DNA from: Parelaphostrongylus tenuis
Lineage: Eukaryota > Nematoda > Chromadorea > Rhabditida > Metastrongylidae
Assembly (NCBI GenBank): GCA_019055375.1
Contig: JAHQIW010004484.1
Location: 54,573 to 118,572 of the forward strand
Length of the DNA stretch: 64,000 nucleotides
Direction: 5' to 3'
The translations under genes were made by a program, and so were the position numbers. The notes under the pieces were generated by a model, which had not been told where the DNA came from, did not search any database, and saw nothing but the letters and a program-made list of their open reading frames with translations. How positions within the stretch are numbered: position 1 is the first letter of the stretch; each line of letters begins with the position of its first letter. Positions 60,205 to 64,000 of this stretch are shown in pieces.

Positions 60205-60745
60205 AGCGATAGTCGAGTGATAAATTTTGTATTTTTTTGAGGCGCCTATGCTAGACGTGGATGAGAATGGCTACGTTGTCTTCCCCTCAGAAGATTCAGT
60301 CGATGGTTATTATGATGTACTGGATATTGCTGTATGTTATCGTTTCTTCGGCGATGTATGCTTAACTGTATCTGGGTGGTGTTGTTTTTGCGGAAAGCTT
60401 GTTAGCGTGAGTCGAGTGATAGATTTTCTAAATGATTTTGAGGCTGTTTAGGAAGACGAGGATGAGAATTGTTACGATGGCATCTACTCAGACGAATCAT
60501 TCGATTCGGATTGTCATGTAACGGAATGTCCTGTATGTTATCGTTTTTTCGGCGATAAATTCTTAATTGTAATCTAAGTGGTAGGTTTTGTATTTGATTT
60601 TGAGGCTCTTATGCAATTCGAGGATGAGAAGCTCTACGATGATCACAACTCAGAAGATTTAATCGATTCGGATTCTCCTGTATTGAATCTTCCTGTATGT
60701 TATCATTTCTTCGGCGATGAATTTTTAACTGTATATTGGTGATGT
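60205..60745 (+). repeat. Tandem triplication of the acidic exon and flanking intron pieces
   Basis: Three units of about 165-195 bases, each ending an intron with TGATTTTGAG (or TTTTTTGAG), a 90-base exon, then GTATGTTATCGTTTCTTCGGCGAT-like intron start. Copy A has a single unit at about 50880-51060 with a 75-base exon. Confidence 0.8.
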
Positions 60746-61314
60746 TGTTCCTGCAATTTTTATGTTCCAGGCCCGGAATGCAGTGTTAGAAGATATCGAG
60801 AATAATCCAGGTAAGTCATTGCAATATTTTTATTCATTCAGCTCACATAATTTCATTTCTAGGAATGTCTGTATCTGCCGGGCAGGACGACAATGAGAGA
60901 CTGCGTGATGTCAGTCTAAACGATCTGTGGGATATGTTTTTGTATGCAGCTGAAATTGGACGCGTTGATAAATTGAGAAATATGTTGGCGCAATGCCCTG
61001 ATCTTGTGTCGGTGCGTTACCACTTACTATAGTCACTTATAGGCCGTCCTTTACGTGTAGCTCGTTAATTACATAACACAGCGCTCCAACGAAGGTGGGT
61101 ATACGGCTCTTCATCGGGCAGCCCGCAATAATCATCTAGAAGGCCGTCTCGTTCCTACTGGAAAATGGCGCTGATCCAAACGCACGGTAGTTTTTTCGTA
61201 CTTGTTTTATCAAGATGGTAGGTATCATCGCGTGGCCTGTCTATTGCTTGATGGTCTTCAAATTTTTGTCTTAATATATCTCTAGCATCCACGAAAAAAC
61301 CCTTGGCTTTGATC

Positions 61315-61870
61315 AAACCCTGAGAGTTACGCTATGCATTCGTCATCATCAAGCATGCTTCTAGGTAACTTGGTACATATTTGACCATCATAATGACTTG
61401 CGGTAGGCCACCAATGTATCGAGTCAGTGCCAGTATCCTACTAGACAAGTCAGCATTCACCGACCACAGAGGATGCAAGACTTGCCTTGTGTGCAGCGCC
61501 GGATCACGCTTCTAATCACTTTGCCACACACGCTTTCTCATCCGGACGTATTCTTTATTTGTATCATATAAATAAGACAGCTATTTTCGGAGTAACTTGA
61601 TATCAGCCTCTATTGAATGTCTTTTTGTCGTAAATTCATATATCGGGAGCGCCGTGGCCGAGTGGTTGTGATGCTCGTCGCTGCACACCTGGAGCCGAGC
61701 TTCATCCACCAACACTCTCCGGCGTTCAAGCTGTCCTCGAGATTCCAAGGAGACATGCTCCAACAATATTTTACGTCACTCAAGAAGACGAAAAAACGAA
61801 TGAAATACTTGAAGTAGGGGGATCCTCAATAAAAAACTGATGAAGGGTCTTATAAATAAATAGAAAGTCA
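61315..61870. repeat. S2 (reverse) and S1 (forward) SINEs in ANKRD49 copy B
   Basis: Duplicates of the pair at 51600-52160, same order and orientation. Confidence 0.6.
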
Positions 61871-62099
61871 TATATCAGTTTACGATTACTGTTAATATCT
61901 ATTTTTTCCTAGTTATACTTTCTCAGTAATCAAAGAGTTTTTCTTTTCTGCCACCTCTCAAGATGTTATCTACTCTCTCATATCTGCTCTCTTCTGGTAA
62001 TTTCTGCTGAAAAAGAGTATACGTTTAGCGTTTTGTGACCGCGTGTACAGATCTCGTTGCACCAAGTTCATTGGTTGTGACCCTATGGGTCTAATTTTA

Positions 62100-62113
62100 A
62101 CCCCCCCCCCCCC
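62100..62113. repeat. Poly-C run unique to copy B
   Basis: About 13 C residues where copy A has a mixed TCCTCCCCCTGG at 52398-52410; a homopolymer expansion since duplication, or a sequencing artefact. Confidence 0.6.
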
Positions 62114-62724
62114 TGCCCCCGGAGTCCCTTTTAAAACGTTTTTCCTATATTGAGAACCTGAGAATAGAACAAACACCGCAAAAAATCAGTTCGTACGTCT
62201 TTACCGGTGCGAGTTTGCTACATATATATTGATTTAAGTGCAATAACCAGCCACGTTGTGATTGTCTGTTTGTAAAAGGATTGAGAGTATGGTTTGTATG
62301 TGATAATCTACCTATTTTTGGACCATTTCAGAAACGTAAATGACTGGACTCCTCTCCACTTGGCTACTCATTGGGGAAATCACCGGATCGTTGAACGGTT
62401 GATTTCGCAGGGAGTGGACGTGAACGCACATGCTGGAGGATCAATGACTGTAAACTTTTCCATATATTTCTTTCAAAAGTTCTTTTAGTAAGATTCTACA
62501 TTTAGGCCCTCCATATTGCAGTAAGCAATCCAACCGTGAAAGCTGAAAATGTACTGCAAGTAATTCGCCATCTGCTTGGTGCCCCTGGTGGGTTAGACTC
62601 AATATCGAATATGTCTTGATATACTAATTCTCATACAAATAATTCATCATCACCGAATTGCTCAAAAAATGGTTATCAGTGAAAGAAGTTTTAATAACTA
62701 ACCATACACATGAAATATTAGGAA

Positions 62725-63825
62725 ACACAAATTTATTAACCAGAAGTATCACTTCCTAGCCGTCTTTTCTACAACCATACCATCGCTCGAAGCTCCATTA
62801 ATGTTGCGCGCCGCTTCATTAGCACTTTTCTACGCGCCATCCGTGTATGAGTAGCAAATAAATTTGTTCCCATGACAGCTCCATCCTAGAACAGTTATGG
62901 GCAAGCTGTATACGGAAATGTTCGAAAGAAGATGCCCGGTTTGAACGATACCGAAATCATGCAATTTTCATTACTTCGGGCTGGTAAATTTGGTGCTGAG
63001 TAATGCGGTAAAAAAGGGTGAACTCTTCGACGTTGATCATTGCTCGAGGTACTCACTATGTCAGCGACCTCTAATTCAAGAAGACTCAGTTGTATACAAA
63101 TAATTTGACGTCAAACAGGTGCTTAACTCGCGTTTCACCTAGCGGAGCGCGTTTACCACTATACCATCAAAGCCACCGCTTTGATGCTACTCTTTCTTCA
63201 ACATACTCCATCGTTTCTATTAGCAACCAACGTATAACGAGTTTGGTTTGGTAATCTCATACCTGCATTAAACGCAGTTGCGCGAACAGGTACTGAAACT
63301 CTATAATCACTATCAGTCATCATTTTACTACCTCTTAGCAGTGTTATGATGTCATAATTCATCTATAAACCCGTCATATGTCGATTGACGACAGCTACGA
63401 TAGTTTGTATCGAAGAAACCAGTGCTAGCAAAGCTGTGACTTCGGTGATGTAATGGAAGCACTCGCGTCTAATGTGAATGAAAGACAGGTTCAACTCTTG
63501 CCTAGTGTCGAGTCTTATGCATACCACTCAACATTCTTAGATCTATGTAACATCACAACACTGCTTAAAAGTAGTCAAAACCAGGAATTTATACTCATCA
63601 AACATTGTTAAGGATTTTTAAATGCATATCTTGCGCGAACAATAGCATGAGGTGGCTTATCGTTATATGAAGTCAGTGTTGCTACCCTCCCAGGCAAGTC
63701 CGATAATATTTTTTGCCGACCTCACACGGATAGGAGGCTTGATGAGCTCGAGACGAAGGATCGACTAATGAGTGCTGATGCTTTGTAGGGTACCTCTAAC
63801 CACTAGGCTACACACCCTTTGTTAC
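62725..63825. repeat. Duplicate of the repeats in the last ANKRD49 intron
   Basis: Internally deleted mariner (62725-63000), tRNA-like fragments (63110-63180, 63440-63540) and reverse S2 (63590-63825), as in copy A. Confidence 0.6.
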
Positions 63826-64000
63826 CATCTTACTGACAATGGATTTTATATTAATGAGATTTAATTGAAGAAAATGAGACGTTTTATGCTTCTAAACTAG
63901 CCTTTTGTTTTACAGCATGTCTAATTATTGTTATACCGTTAGCCCTTTAACCTTCTGAAACACTCTGAGTTCCAGTTCATTTGAAACATGGAAATTCCCT

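Larger units (their letters stand above)
56859..64000 (+). pseudogene. ankrd49: ANKRD49-like gene, copy B (partial, probably damaged)
   Basis: Exons by comparison with copy A: 56859-56912, three acidic exons 60242-60331, 60443-60532 and 60605-60694, then 60771-60810, 60863-61011, 61082-61186, 62332-62449, 62506-62587; the last exon lies beyond the window. The second acidic exon begins GCT GTT TAG, a stop. The fourth-domain exon 61082-61186 is one base longer than in A (GAAGGCCGTCTCG against GAAGCCCTCTCG), which shifts frame just before the ankyrin LLENGADPNA motif. Ankyrin segments WTPLHLATHWGNHRIVERLI and ALHIAVSNPTV survive. Skipping the middle acidic exon would remove the stop (all three are 90 bases, so frame is kept), so function cannot be excluded if the one-base change is a base-call error. 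Confidence 0.7.

Noticed and set aside
60227..60451. Continuous 74-codon frame through the first acidic exon of copy B
   Set aside because: It runs across the conserved donor GTATGTTATC into intron sequence; the 90-base exon explains it better.

Overview
The window is eukaryotic and reads like a nematode, most likely a clade V (strongylid or rhabditid-related) worm. Genes are cut into short exons with GT...AG introns. The intergenic DNA and introns are packed with mariner-type and foldback elements and tRNA-derived SINE-like repeats. A ribosomal protein P0 gene lies 182 bp upstream of a TCTP gene on the same strand; from memory the same pair (F25H2.10/F25H2.11, tct-1) sits side by side in C. 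elegans, probably as an operon. The species cannot be named from the sequence alone.

Layout. 1-737 (+): last three exons of a TLDc-domain protein. 4814-14286 (+): a complete seven-exon MPDU1 (Lec35) homologue whose introns are filled with repeats; a 142-codon open frame lies antisense in its last intron. 14.5-17.6 kb: several unrecognised small coding segments on both strands. 18279-22779 (-): a TMEM104-like amino-acid/auxin-permease-type membrane protein, 13 exons. 22.8-28.9 kb: no conserved gene; microsatellites, a decayed mariner and a strong foldback element. 28.9-35824 (+): a heparan sulfate 6-O-sulfotransferase. 36100-38975 (-): a METTL26/DUF938 methyltransferase, tail to tail with it. 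40680-42413 (-): TCTP. 42595-43673 (-): ribosomal protein P0. 43.85-47.4 kb: repeat cluster including an element rich in GATAAG. 47543-54492 (+): an ANKRD49-like ankyrin protein. 56859 to the window end (+): a second copy of that gene, lacking its last exon because the window stops.

Two stories stand out. First, the ANKRD49 gene lies in a recent direct tandem duplication with a unit of about 9.3 kb. The junction falls inside a GATAAG-type repeat, as expected from unequal exchange between two repeat copies. In the second copy an acidic exon has become three tandem exons, the middle one carrying a stop. Second, three otherwise well-conserved genes (TLDc, TMEM104-like, METTL26) carry single-base frame breaks, mostly in short homopolymers, and the sulfotransferase start may be similar. 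That pattern points to base-call errors in the assembly more than to independent pseudogene formation.

Exon boundaries below were set by hand from reading frame, splice consensus, phase agreement and remembered family sequence. No alignment program or transcript data were used. I found no clearly novel multi-gene system in the window.
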